Origin: Stemphylium vesicarium
Lineage: Eukaryota > Ascomycota > Dothideomycetes > Pleosporales > Pleosporaceae
Reading direction: 5' to 3'
Assembly (NCBI GenBank): GCA_004380135.1
Contig: QXCR01000010.1
Coordinates: 248,001-312,000, forward strand
Length of the DNA: 64,000 nucleotides
The notes under the pieces were generated by a model. It saw nothing but the letters and a program-made list of their open reading frames with translations. It did not search any database and was not told the DNA's origin. Of this stretch, positions 12,128-23,621 are shown in pieces. The stretch's first letter is position 1. Each line of letters starts with the position of its first letter. Position numbers and translations under genes: made by a program.

Positions 12128-13490
12128 TATGATCCTGATTCTCGCGGCGAGGACATAGCTGATGCGTGATGTTGATACGCATCGTTTTCGCCTTTTTTTT
12201 CTCTCCACACGTTTTCGCGTGTTACCCATTGTTTTTCCTCTTATACCATTTATCAGACTACACACGGCCTTGGGCATTGGAAACGTCACGCTACAATGTT
12301 GTGTACCAGAAGCATGGTTGTTTTTCTCTCTTTTTCTTTTTTTCAGGGCATCCAAGGGTACCTCAGCCTCACAAAATGTGTGTGTGGTTTTTGTCCGTTA
12401 TATCCCCCGTCCTACACTTTTTTTTCGCACTAGAATCTCTGCATGTTATGAGGAAGCATGGGGTTATCGAAACGAGCGATCTGGAATATGAATTCTTGCG
12501 TTTCTTATTACACTTGTGCGCTGTTTCGCAGTCATGCCTTGACGATTGTGCATTACGGGGGATAAATGAGTGTAGGGATGGTTTCGTTGTCGATGAGATA
12601 GCTCGGGAGGATTGCTGGTGTGCTTCAGGCTGTGAAGCCACTATGGCATTCACGTCTGGATTCGAGCTGAGGAGAGTCGTTGTTGAGTCGTTGACTGGTA
12701 ATGCGGATTATGCAGCAGACAGAGGAGAGTTATCACTGATAAGAGCATTGTGTTGGGATGGGTTGGAGTGGTGGAGCAAGCGCTTCAGTGCTGCGAGGAT
12801 AAGATGAAGTTCGGGAGTGGAACAGTAAGGTGATGGGATCGACACGTCGCACCAAAAAACCTCTATCTCTCACACCCGCCTCAAGCATACCATCCCTCCA
12901 CCAAATTCAGAAACAGCACACACCCACTCAATGCGTAAACGCTGCCTCATCCACACTCAACTCATCTCACCTTGAAGAAGAGATGGCGGCTAGCCAAGTA
13001 GTTAGATTACCGCTTTCTCTCTCTCACTATATAACAAAAGCAACTAGTCGTGATAAACCGACCCTCATCCGAGAAGGCGCGGTTTCGAGTCACATCGGGA
13101 TTAAAGAGGCCGAAGACTTTTTTTGCTGGGTTCTTTTTGCCAGGTTGGGGGTGGAGGGGTGTGAATGCGGGAGTGACGGGAAATATGGTGGGTTGGGGTG
13201 AACGCGGAAGAGCTTATTTTCCCCACAGCATTCTGATCGCGCGACTACGTCATTATTGTTAGTACCTGGGAGATGATTTGGTTCGGCCTTGGCTGTGTGA
13301 CTGCGCTTTCCTATTATGTCCACTGGTGTGCCCAATGTCACATAGGGGCCTTGGCAGGCGTATATACTCCCGCGTAGGCACCCGTTGTCCACTTACCTAC
13401 CTTGTCACACCAACCCCCGCTAAATCATGGCAGACAAAAGCAAGAATTCCATTACTCCGCAACTCACCTCCCTATCCGAACCGAACTGCC
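12128..13490. other. Intergenic, T-rich 3' region
   Basis: The first 350 bases contain T runs and look like the 3' region of the glycosyltransferase. An open frame at 12166-12807 begins in this T-rich sequence and encodes Phe-rich, featureless peptide, so I do not call it. Sequence before 13491 probably contains the next gene's promoter. Confidence 0.45.
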
Positions 13491-14265
13491 ATGACGACGG
13501 CTTTCGTCCCTCAAGACTTCTCGGATGGCTGGCGAAAGCTGCCCGATGAGCTCAAACTCATGATCTTGGCATATGATTTGCCTCACGGTCTTGTATGCAT
13601 AAGTACATATTTCGACAGATACCAGATGGACCAAGAATGTCGAAAAGTTTTGGAGCTCGATCCACCAGCAATTCCTCTCAAAATCCAGCCCAACGATTAC
13701 ATGGGCAGCTTCGAGGCCAATGTCTTGCCGCTGCTCGCATGCCCTGAGATTCGCCGTCTTATCTACGAGGTCTTCTACGGGCCAAAGCACGATGAAGTTG
13801 CATAGAATTTACCTGAGTTATGTCAGCTTCCCTCCGCGCTCGATTGGGATATTTGTGCACTCCGTCCAGCTGCATGTAACAGTGGGGGTTGAAGGATATA
13901 TGGTGTTGGAAAAGCTCGCGAATGGCGGATTGGGAATGCAGAACCTGGGAAGCCTCGACATCAACATCAGAATCCATCGAAACAAGGATGCTGTTAGTGT
14001 GCTTCCGAACAACATGCAGTTTCGCACTCAGCGATTCCAAGTCACCTTTAGACGGTTCTACTGCGGGAGCCCTGCAGGAAGAGAGAAGGATGACTTTGAC
14101 GACGTCATGATGTCGTGCTTCGGAACGGTACTAAGAGCAGGCAACGTCAACGAACAAATCGAGAGATCCTATATACACTTCTTGGGCCGGCAGGAAACAT
14201 TGTTCGTGGATGTATGGCCCAGATGGATATTGAGACAACGGAGTGTGTGCAAATGGAAACGCTGA
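13491..14265 (+). pseudogene. Hypothetical fungal protein gene interrupted by a frameshift
   Basis: Frame one runs from ATG 13491 (MTTAFVPQDFSDGWRKLPDE) to a stop at 13803-13805 and ends with LIYEVFYGPKH. Natural-looking protein continues at once in the +1 frame, with IYLSYVSFPPRSIGIFVHSV, through to a stop at 14263-14265. The first part has an F-box-like LPDELKLMILAYDL. No GT-AG pair in the right phase joins the frames: the available donors give phase 0 or 1 but phase 2 is needed. The simplest reading is a one-base shift near 13785-13805. It could be a real pseudogene or a base error in the assembly. Function unknown. Confidence 0.5.
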
Positions 14266-14627
14266 AGGTGGTTTCAGTTTGAAACTACTTTTCTGAGCGC
14301 AGTGGATCATGTGGGCACTTATTGGGAGTTCCCAATAGTCATTGAAAGGGAGCTGAAGGGTACCAATGCCAAGTTGGAAGGAGCAAGGGCTGGCATAAAG
14401 TTTCTCAGAAAGTCAGGGAGAGGCAAAATTGGAGGCACGGAAACAAATTCTAACGACTGATTGCGTTATTGGAAGCAATCTATGCTGCTATAATATGTAC
14501 GACTAGAAAAGGATATACAAGAAAAAATGATGAAAAGGGGCCACAGACCCAACTACCAAAAGCCACCTCCACCAGAAACTTGATAGTGATGCCTCTGCAT
14601 CACACTACCACTTCTTCGAATCTGCGC
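14266..14627. other. Short intergenic stretch
   Basis: Nothing is supported beyond the likely 3' end of the polygalacturonase transcript. Confidence 0.4.
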
Positions 14628-15779
14628 TTAGCAAGAAGCACCACTGCCGCTGGGGATACCAGAGCACTTTGAGCTCTTGACTCCACCAGTGATGGCAATG
14701 CCAGACCACTTCCAGTTGGAGCAGCTGCCCTTTCCGCAGAGAATGTAGACCTCCTCCGCCTTGCTGGTAACAGTACCCTTGATGTTGGAGAGAGTAAGAC
14801 CAGTGATGGGGACACCAGTGGTAGGCTTGCCGGTAGGGGAGCCGTTCTCGTAGTCCTGCTGGATGACAATACCGTACTTGGCAATGTTCTTGAGGGTGAT
14901 GTTCTCGTAGGTGACGCCGGAGACTGAACCAGTGGCGCCAGAGACAGTCTTGATGCGGACACCGTTATCGGAGTTGACGATGGTGGAACCGGAGATTACA
15001 ACGTTCTTGACGGTGTTGTCGCTGCGACCGCCGACGGAGCCGATGGAGATACCGTGGCCGCCCGAGCAGGTGCCGCCGGTGAAGTGGATGTCAGTGCCGG
15101 AGTTGATGGCGAGGCAGTCATCCTGGTTCTTGATGTTGGCGTTGGTGATGTAGACGCCAGTGGAGCTGCCGACGTCGAAAGCGTCGGTGTTGTGGCCGCC
15201 GTTGGTTACATCGCCGGCAGTGTTGTCGATGGAGATCTTGTCAAGGGTGAGATCCTTGGCTCCGTTGATGGAGAAACCCTGGACAGGGGTGTTCTTGACG
15301 TTGAGTCCGGTGATGGAGGACGAGGTCATGGAGTGGGCGTAGAAGAACTAGTCATGTCAGTGATGAGTTCGTGAAATCAGGATATTGAGTCTTACCTTGG
15401 GCTTCTTCTTGCCGCCGTTGGTGCCCTTGCCATCCCACCACTTGGCACCGTTTCCGTCAATGAGACTGCCGCTGGCACCGATGACCTTGAGGTTGTCACC
15501 GGAGACAGAGATGAGAGGACCCTCCCACTCCTTGTATCCGAAAGTGGTGGTACCCTGGAAGGTGACGGTAGTACCAGACTTCAACTTGGTCAGGTCCAGG
15601 GTAGTGCCAGCAGGCACGGTCATGTCCTTGATGACAATGGCAGAGCAAGAAGCCTTGTTCTTGATGGCGGTCGCGGCATCCGTGAAAGTGCAGCTTGCGC
15701 GGGTGTCTAAGCCGGAAGGAGCAGCGGAAACCAGCGCACCAGCGCCGAGGAGGAGAGAGGTAAGCGTAAAGGCAACCAT
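14628..15779 (-). CDS. Endopolygalacturonase (GH28)
   Basis: Exons (minus) are 15779-15396 and 15347-14628 with a 48-nt intron, giving 367 residues, the usual size. A signal peptide (MVAFTLTSLLLGAGALVSAAP) precedes a short propeptide. GH28 catalytic residues are all present: NTDAFD (181-186), DD (204-205) in NQDDC, His226 in GGHGISIGS, and RIK (259-261). Cysteines match the secreted fungal enzymes. The enzyme hydrolyses alpha-1,4-galacturonan in pectin and acts outside the cell on plant walls. Compact size and intact motifs favour an endo-acting enzyme. A TATA box lies about 130 bp upstream. Confidence 0.95.
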
Positions 15780-15905
15780 GATGTCGGTAGTTTGTTTGGT
15801 TAAGAGAATGACGAATGAATTGAAAGGTAGAAGGTAAAGGTGTGGAAAGAACTGAAGGAATGAGTGACTGGTTTGATGCTCTACAGAAGGCGCCGCCTCC
15901 CTGGA

Positions 15906-15913
15906 TATTTATA
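15906..15913 (-). promoter_or_regulatory. TATA box of the polygalacturonase gene
   Basis: The minus strand reads TATAAATA 127-134 bp before the start codon, a plausible core promoter position for a strongly induced secreted-enzyme gene. Confidence 0.45.
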
Positions 15914-16958
15914 CAAATGCTTCAAGCATGGAGAAATATGGATCCTGAATCCTTCCGGCGATACAATACCCACTTTGTCGTTAAGCACAAATTTTCCGAG
16001 GCTTGTCGGGCTGGGCAAGGCTTGTCCCTCCGCGCGACCCAGTGTTTCCACCATATGAGATGAGTCGTCCAAGCGGGTGGTTCCCTAGCCGATACCTCTG
16101 ACCATGCAATAGAGTGATCTACGGCAGCGATATTTCCCGCCATTCGACAAGCCCACGGGGATCGTATGAGCCTCTAGCAGCAATCCTGAGCCTGCTGATA
16201 CTGGTAGAGAGATGCTGAACCTTAATTTTTCCATGCTATATCTCCTCCCCGTCGTGCTAAAGAAGGTTGCTTACGGTTCTTTGTAAAAGCAGTTCGTCGC
16301 GATGTCAAGCTTTGCCCATGCAGATCTGGCAGGCTTGACACTGCTGGCCCATGTGTCAAAACCAAATTGCGGGAGCGATGGTGAAACGAAAAGTCCCAGC
16401 CACAGGGTCTAGATGCGTGGCGCCGTTGTCGTGTGGCGCCACACATGGAGCGTCGTTGCGAATACGGTGCGCAATAACAGTGCCGGGTGCAGCTGATTGA
16501 CGGAACATCTAACAGAAATTAATATGAAGGCCTCGGGACGCATGACAGTGAGAATGCATGACTTCAGGAACAGCAGAGGGTGAATGCGCAGCGGCGTGAC
16601 CTCGGTAGGTGTTTTCTAGAAGTGGGTCCGCAGAGACGTGCCACTAGATTGCATTGGCTACCCAACCTGCATGCCCGCAGCGACATGCCGCCCCTAAAAC
16701 AAACACATTCCCCATCCGGCGTCATCATGGGCGTTTCGGTTACTTTCCTCCGCCGAAGAATTCATCTATATTCGGAGCCACATCAGCCAGATGAAACCAC
16801 CTGCCACGCGGCCAAATTGCCCATTGGTGCAATATTCGAAACATTGGAGAGGAGAACCATCAAGGCGTGCCCGGCTTCGTCGTATAGCTTGTTAGGTTCC
16901 CCCCTTGGGATCTGCGCTCTAGCATGAATAGTCGGTATTGAAGCTTTCCCGACTTTGC
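15914..16958. other. Intergenic, polygalacturonase upstream region
   Basis: No gene is supported. Open frames at 15842-16446 and 16580-16927 are short and featureless. Confidence 0.45.
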
Positions 16959-18821
16959 TCAGGTCTGGCAGCCACGTCGGACGAAAAACCTCTCTTGGGG
17001 CAAGCCCTCCACGAACATCCCCCAAGCTACCCAGTTTCGCAGTAGTATGCATGCCACTCGACGTATTTCTCGTATGACAACTGCCGTGCCGTTTTTCGTT
17101 TCCTCGAGGTCTGTTATCATGAAGGATCCAGCGATGGGCTTCTCCAGGTAGCACATCAGCCAGTCCGCACTCCAGAATAGGTACAGACAGCGGGTTTGGT
17201 ACACCTGCAAATCTATCTCATCGATACAAGGCTCTGGGATGGTGTCAATCTCTTTGAGTCCGTTTAGGGCCGCGCCAAAGGAGTGTGCTAAAGATGCCAT
17301 AGACGGAAGACAAGACAACTCGTCCACGAATCCGATACCCACGAGCTCCAGACATCGCCGTTCCACCAGTCCCGCGAGCTTCTGCAGATCCGACGTCGAT
17401 ATTAGATCGTCTAGCGTGTATGTCGGGGCTAAGATAGTGGGCGCATAGTGGGCGATACGCGCGGAGATTGTGTATTCTGACAAGTTACGGATGAACTTGC
17501 GCGCCCGCTCCTGGTTCTCCTCTATTGGGGACTGTGGGATGAGGTTCATGCCGACAGGGAGATGGATATCGTGGCGTGCCTTGAGGACTACATTATCCAA
17601 GAAGCTTACAGGCGATGAGTAGACGCCGCTCAAGGTTACATCGTTGTCCATCTCTCGGATTTCGGACGGGAGATATGCCAAGTTGTCTCTCTTGTAGACT
17701 TTGAAGCTTTCTTCGCGCAGATTCTGCGAATGATCTCTTGAAGCTGACGGGGATGGCATGGAGATACTGGAGAGTTTCGTGAGTATTGCGTTCAATGATG
17801 CCGGGCCGAACAAAAGGCTGTGGAAGCGTGCGGTGTAGTCTAGGACAGGAAAGCTTGTGACCAGTTCGGTTAAGGACATTCTTCCGCAAGACTCCTCTTG
17901 AGACGATACACCCATTAGTTGAATATCGTTGTCGGTGATGACGTTGAGGTAGAAATCTAAGTTAATGCTCTTGCGCACCGCATCCAGGTCCTGGCAGTCA
18001 TAATACAAGGCTGCGCCTGATGAGTCATACAGGATGGTCACAGGCGAGTAAGCGTGGTCTTGATCCTGTGCGCTCACAGCTACGAGCTGTTGCGGTTGAG
18101 TCTCGCCAGTCAGAAACACACTATGATTCCCCGACGGCCCACGGGTCTTACCATCACGCGTCTCCCATACCATCGTTATGCGAAGCCCGTCGAAGATGTT
18201 ACCGCTATCTCCCTCACTGTAGAAACCAGTTTCATCCTTTGCGACGTCGTTTAGAAGCTTCCATTCGTGATCATGGGTGGTGAAGGCTGCACTGACTGGG
18301 CCGCCATAATGGAATGCAACAAGAGCCACTAACAGCGGACGTAGATTGTTTTCCTCTGCATGCTTTATAGGAAGTTGTGCTTGCTCATGCGCATGCTGAG
18401 GAGACGGAAATTTACTAGTATCGGTTTCGTCCTCGTCCTCGTCCTCGCTCGCGTCCGGGTTATCTTCATCGCCGTCTATTGTGTCGGATAAGAATGCCAT
18501 AGCCTTGGAGCTCTTGAGCATCTGGGCCAAAGCCAAGAACTTCCGCACAATCTCTATGCCGACCATTTGCTGAGAGAAGACTTCGCTTTGGTCACATGCT
18601 GCCAAGAGTACGTTGATAAGTTGCCGCTGGTACCGTAGCTTCCTCGCTGAAACGTAGTGTCCCTCCGGTTTCTCTTCCAGTACGCAGGTGTGGCGACGGC
18701 ATGCGATTCTATCGGTAACGATCTGGCCGCCTAGGACAGCTGGTATTTGGACAGCGGCATGGAAAGGTTTTGGACGTGCCATGTTGAATGCTTGACAATA
18801 GAGTTCGGCAGTCTGAGGCAA
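16959..18821 (-). CDS. Unrecognised 620-residue protein
   Basis: One uninterrupted exon with normal fungal codon use encodes 620 residues; a second in-frame ATG (MARPKPF) lies 13 codons in. I do not recognise the family. Visible features: an acidic run (GDEDNPDASEDEDEDETD) at about 116-133, a mixed alpha/beta-looking middle, and a helical C-terminal third with aromatic segments (LYLFWSADWLMCYL; ILLRNWVAWGMFV). There is no signal peptide and no clear membrane topology. The first ATG is only about 30 bp from a possible divergent gene on the other strand. A long intronless ORF of this size is unlikely by chance, so it is probably real. Confidence 0.72.
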   Translation of the reverse strand: MPQTAELYCQAFNMARPKPFHAAVQIPAVLGGQIVTDRIACRRHTCVLEEKPEGHYVSARKLRYQRQLINVLLAACDQSEVFSQQMVGIEIVRKFLALAQMLKSSKAMAFLSDTIDGDEDNPDASEDEDEDETDTSKFPSPQHAHEQAQLPIKHAEENNLRPLLVALVAFHYGGPVSAAFTTHDHEWKLLNDVAKDETGFYSEGDSGNIFDGLRITMVWETRDGKTRGPSGNHSVFLTGETQPQQLVAVSAQDQDHAYSPVTILYDSSGAALYYDCQDLDAVRKSINLDFYLNVITDNDIQLMGVSSQEESCGRMSLTELVTSFPVLDYTARFHSLLFGPASLNAILTKLSSISMPSPSASRDHSQNLREESFKVYKRDNLAYLPSEIREMDNDVTLSGVYSSPVSFLDNVVLKARHDIHLPVGMNLIPQSPIEENQERARKFIRNLSEYTISARIAHYAPTILAPTYTLDDLISTSDLQKLAGLVERRCLELVGIGFVDELSCLPSMASLAHSFGAALNGLKEIDTIPEPCIDEIDLQVYQTRCLYLFWSADWLMCYLEKPIAGSFMITDLEETKNGTAVVIREIRRVACILLRNWVAWGMFVEGLPQERFFVRRGCQT

Positions 18822-18853
18822 AGTGCAAGCCAGGGCGTTCAGTGGCGTGGTTG

Positions 18854-19170
18854 ATGTTGCTGGCGACGCTCTACCTTGTGCAAGAAAGCTACAAGGTCGT
18901 GATGCGCCAGAATAACCTGATGGAAATGGTGACTAAGCGAGAAGGTAAATGAAGTTGGGTAAAGCTACTGCAACGCCCAGGTGAGACTGACTTTGTTGTC
19001 TTGTCAAGCTCTTTGACAAACTTCCCTCATTCGACATCAGCAAGCGGTTTGAGACCATCAAGCAGCTCATCAATGTACCAAATCTCCGCCAAACCCGCAA
19101 TGCAAATGTTCTGAGACAGTACGCCCTCGCCATCTTGCAAAAACAACTTACAAAAATTGCCGTCTGGTAA
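18854..19170 (+). CDS. Possible small spliced gene, unrecognised
   Basis: The second exon, 19009-19170, reads as natural protein (LFDKLPSFDISKRFETIKQL, then LRQTRNANVLRQYALAILQK) to a TAA. It is preceded by a good acceptor with a CTGAC branch site about 20 nt upstream. A candidate first exon, 18854-18928, encodes MLLATLYLVQESYKVVMRQN and more, and joins in phase only through a weak GTGACT donor. The better GTAAAT donor at 18934 gives the wrong phase. Total would be about 78 residues. It might be a real small protein, a gene fragment, or chance. It would be divergent to the 620-residue gene. Confidence 0.28.
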
Positions 19171-20230
19171 ATGAATTACCGTTGGGACATCATGGCGTCG
19201 ATGCGCTGCCTGCGCGACAAGAGGTCAAACGGCGCAAAGTTTCATGGTTTCAGCACACTATTACCGTCTTTGGTATCAGTTGGTGGAAGTCAGAAATGAG
19301 GGTATCGTGCTGTGAGGTCGTGGAGAACCTACCTACGCATATGAGGAGGTGAGTACGCAGCAATAAGCTTTCTATACATTGCGATAGTGCACCGCGGCAC
19401 CGCACTTGACGATGTAGAAAAAGCAACGATGTTTCGAGCGTTATCTACTCACTGATCTCCCATCCCGAACGGTGCTTACCACTCTCTCGCATGGTCACAA
19501 CCCAGCTGTCGCTCGTCCCCATCTTCGTTGGCACAGTCTCCATGGACACACATGGTCAAATCACACCACAACAAATACGATAAAGGCAAAGGAAACGACA
19601 AAGAAGACACTGTCTCGTTGCTCAAAATGTTCTGTGAAGTCTAGTTTGAGTTCTGACGGTCGTTATCCCTGAACTTTATTGGCGGCAGCTCTAAACTTCG
19701 TAAGCTTCGCCATCACTAGCAAGTACAACCCGAAGTTGATGCGGCGCCATCCACGAAGGGGTAAAATGTTGCTGATTAGTAGACTAGCTCGCGGGCCGCG
19801 AGCTTGCTCTGCTGATGACCCTTTAGAGAATAACCCCAGAGGATGTTGATGTACGCATGTACGACAGCAAAAGAAATTTGGCCACTCCGCTTGTGCGCAA
19901 TGTTGCAAATGGTGCTGCGCATCGGAAACTCCGCTTACTTCACTCAGCGGACTTCAAGAGGATTCCGGCTAATGAACACTTGTAAAGCTTGTTTATTGTT
20001 TAACCAGGTATACTTCAACGTCATCGAGGACTAGAAACTATCGGGCATGTCATGGAAAGACTGGTCGGCTAGCCGCTTTCATCATCGCTCGGTCTTCGTC
20101 GGAAAGTCAATGGATCATCTGCTGATATGCCCTACACTCACAGTTTTCGAGCGCCTATCTTACCACTCCAGCTCTTGCTTCAAAGGGTCAATGAAGTTAT
20201 GAAGACTCCATTCATTATATCGAAAAGATT
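19171..20230. other. Intergenic, nothing supported
   Basis: I see no natural-looking coding segment or repeat here. Confidence 0.4.
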
Positions 20231-21076
20231 GCGCAAACCTGTAAGCAGTCATTTCCATTCCTCGTGTCAGCGTTCGTGCTCATGATGATCCTCCAATTCT
20301 AGCCTCATATCAAGTCCCATGAAGTGGGGGAAAATCGAAAAATTGGCTTGCTCGAATGGCACAGGACCCGTCTTGGGCGGTAGATCAAAGACGCCGTCAG
20401 CCCTACAAAGGACCGACATGAGCCGGTCAAACGCATAAACGCCGGATCTACGGTTAAAGCCGCTTAAAGCATGTGCGAATCATACCTTGAGACCGAACTT
20501 CATGATCTGCGGAAATCCCACAATGAAGGTTTTTGTTGCGATATCGTAGACCGTCGCATCGGGCTGAGGTTGCGAAGTTTGACCGATATCGGGAGCCGGC
20601 GGATGCATGGCTTGATTTCGATATTGATGCTCGTATCGTCACCGCCGGAGGTCGAGAAATCAATGGCTAGGTTAATTACTCTTCGAAAGGGTGCTTACTT
20701 GTGTCAAGGCGAGGCCAAGAGCAATTCGAATGTGCAGTTCGACTAAACAAGAGTGGAGCCACATCAATGAGTTCTCCCGATATGATTGCCAGTGGGGTGC
20801 TTGAGCGGCTACCTTCTCGGTCGATTGGAAATCCGGTCGCTCGTTAAGAAGCGATAGTCTCAACGCGAGTACATCCATCTCTGCCCTCAATGCAACACTC
20901 AGTGAGGAGCGCAAAACAAGATGATTCAGGCGGTGCTCTATAGTCGAAGGCTCTGACAGTAGGCGATGGAGAAGCAATACTGTCGAAGATCCAGAGTCTC
21001 GTTGGACGCAAGAGGAATTCCGCGAAGCATTTTGGCTGGTTTCGCATGCGCGAGGCCATGTCTTTACAGTAAGCAA
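20231..21076 (-). pseudogene. Unresolved multi-exon gene or gene remnant
   Basis: On the minus strand several adjacent segments look like fungal protein but do not join cleanly. The first, about 21000-20703, encodes a helical stretch (RLLSEPSTIEHRLNHLVLRS; LWLHS-like end) and stops at a good GTAAGC donor. The second, about 20628-20485, includes ATVYDIATKTFIVGFPQIMK and ends at GTATGA. The third, about 20444-20231, includes GVFDLPPKTGPVPFEQANFS and FPHFMGLDMRLELEDH, then TGA. The third needs a phase the second cannot supply. A mis-modelled intron or a decayed gene both fit. I do not recognise the family. Confidence 0.28.
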
Positions 21077-21741
21077 CGAAATGAAGCCGGACGACCATCC
21101 CTACCCAAAAGAGGCAGCCTAACCAGGATGACAGCCCAAGAATCTGGCGACCGGGCTTAGCTCAAGCGTTAACGCGTGCGAATCGACTTGGCGTTTCGCG
21201 TCAGACACACAGCGTGATCGCTGGAATATCCATGCCCTGCGACACTAGGTTCATCTACACCACGCACACAGCGACCTTCTCGAAGGAAAGGGCAGCAATC
21301 GGAAGCGCCGGGTACCTGGCGGGCGATTCCAATGGCCACTACATGTGAAACGCTCGAGCGAGGAAGCGCCGATGATCAGCACGCTAAGGGACAAACTTCG
21401 CGCTCGGACAACGTTGGAGCTTCTGAATCCCCAGATTTCGGGCCTTATGCTTCTAGGGGGTACTGGGCAATCTATGCTTGGGTGAAGGTTGGCAGACACG
21501 ACTTCCAGTTGCTATTCGTTGTAGCTGCTAGGGAGGCCGCGGCCAAATGTAAGCTTTGCGGCTTGGACACCGACGAAACGCCATGAAATAGGGCGGAATC
21601 CAAGCATGAGGGAAAGTATGTAAAAGGATCAGTTTGTCTCCAACGTAGGTGCTTTCTGTATTCCACCTGTCTTCACTGCGATACTCGCTCCCTACATTCA
21701 TTTTTGAACCCTTGGCTTCTAGCCGTCCTGTCCTTAACAAG
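21077..21741. other. Upstream region of the chitinase gene
   Basis: No gene is supported; it should contain the chitinase promoter and leader. Confidence 0.45.
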
Positions 21742-23183
21742 ATGCGTTTCTCCGACGCCGCCGCTCTTTTTACTCTATCTTCCCTTGCTCAGGCCGCACC
21801 CCACGCCCACCAGCATGTCCATGCTCGTAGTGCCCAATACGGCTCTGCTCCTTCGAGCAGCTGGGGCCCTCAGTACCAGTCTGGTATCTTCTACGTGAAC
21901 TGGGCCATCTACGCCCGCCAGCACTTTGTCACCGACCTCCCAGCCGACAAGCTCACAAAGGTCAACTACGGTTTCGCCAACGTGAACAACGTCACTGGCG
22001 AGGTCTTCCTTACCGACGAGTGGGCTGACATTCAGTTCCCCTACCCCGGTGATGTCGCTACCAACGGCACCCAGCTGCTTGGTAACTTCAACCAGCTATA
22101 CAAGCTGAAGCAGAACAACCGCAACCTGAAGGTTATCCTTTCGGTCGGTGGCTGGAGCTACAGGGGCAACTTCAAGCCTGCGCTCGCCAACGAGGAGGGC
22201 AGGCAGAAGTTCTGCGACAGCTCCCTTCAGTTGATCTCTGATCTCGGTATCGATGGTATCGACATCGACTGGGAGTACCCCGAGGACGCGACTGACGCTG
22301 CCAACCTTGTTGACACTGTCGTGCGCTGCCGCAAGGTCAGTCTCCGCTCATGTCCTCACAAAAACCTTACTTGAAACTAACTCTCGGCTAGACCTTTGAC
22401 GCATACTCCATCGTCAACGCCGCTGGCTACCACTTCGACCTTGGCATTTCCGCCCCGGCCGGACCCCAGCGCTACACCGTGTTCCCCATCGCTGAGCTCG
22501 ACCCTCTCGTCGACAACTGGAACCTGATGGCCTTCGACTACCAGGGTCCGGGATTCTCCAACTTCACTGGCCACCTCAGCAACGTTTACCCCAGCGTCAA
22601 GGACCCCAAGACGACCAACGGTTGGAACACCGACACTGAGGACTATGTCCCCTTCAACACCAAGGAAGCCATCGACTACTACAAGCAGCGCGCCACCCCG
22701 TCCAAGATCCAGCTCGGAATGCCGCTCTACGGTCGCTCATTCGCTAACGTCGTCGACCTCAGCAAGGAGCAACGCGGCATGGGACAAAAGTTCAATGGCT
22801 CCGGTGAGGGCACCTGGGAGCCCGGTACCCTCGACTACAAAGTGCTCCCCCAGAACGGCACCAAGCTCTACCACGACAAGGAGGTTCTCGGCGCGTGGAC
22901 CTGGGATGCGGTCAAGAAGCAACTCGTTACTTTCGACACCCCCAAGGTCGCGCTCTGGAAGACTGACTACCTCATTGAGCAGGGTCTTGGTGGCGCTTGG
23001 TGGTGGGAGTCTTCTGGTGATCTCCCCATCACCAGCGACAAGAGCATTGTCGCCAATGTTGTCAAGAAGCTTGGTGGCCCTGACAACTTCCGCCAGAACA
23101 AGAACAACCTATACTACCCCAAGTCCAAGTTCTACAACATCCGTGGCGCTGCTGCTAACATGACTCTTATTGACCTTTTGTAA
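21742..23183 (+). CDS. Secreted chitinase (GH18)
   Basis: Exons are 21742-22335 and 22392-23183 with a 56-nt intron, giving 461 residues. A signal peptide (MRFSDAAALFTLSSLAQAAP) is followed by a His-rich propeptide. The family motifs are intact: the SVGGW strand motif and the catalytic DGIDIDWEYP, with proton donor Glu178. Later motifs MAFDYQGP and GGAWWWESSGD match fungal endochitinases of the Trichoderma Ech42 type. It hydrolyses beta-1,4-GlcNAc polymers, in wall remodelling, autolysis or mycoparasitism. No chitin-binding module is present. The 3' end faces the alpha-galactosidase gene. Confidence 0.94.
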
Positions 23184-23621
23184 GCAAAGGGCTGGTTTGA
23201 GTCGTTGGTTTAGAATTAGTTTCGAAAATTTAGTGCGCGTGTTCATCGTTGCGAAGTGCTCGCACTGGATGCCCAGCGAGCCCTGTGCGAAGAAGGGTTC
23301 CGCTGAAGGGTTTTTGTCGAATAAGTTTGTAAGATAGAAGGGGCATAATACATATACATTTTCAAGTTGAACGAGTCGTAACCTACACCCTCATCGATAA
23401 TTGTGTGATTTGAAATGCTTGTGATGAAAGCTTTTGAGTATCCACGGTACCCAGCTGAAGTCGTGGATACATCTTTTCTCTTAGTGTACTGGTTTTACTA
23501 ATGGTACTGAGGAACGCAAAATACGCTCTCACGGTAAATACAAGGTATGAGAAATATTTTGGTGTTCACTTGGCAATCATTGAAAATGGCATCATACTCT
23601 ACTGCCGACCTAACAGCACCC
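23184..23621. other. Convergent intergenic region
   Basis: AT-rich 3' flanks of the chitinase and alpha-galactosidase genes; no gene seen. Confidence 0.45.

Noticed and set aside
12166..12807. 213-codon plus-strand frame after the glycosyltransferase
   Set aside because: Begins in T-rich 3' sequence, is Phe-rich at the start and lacks any recognisable feature.
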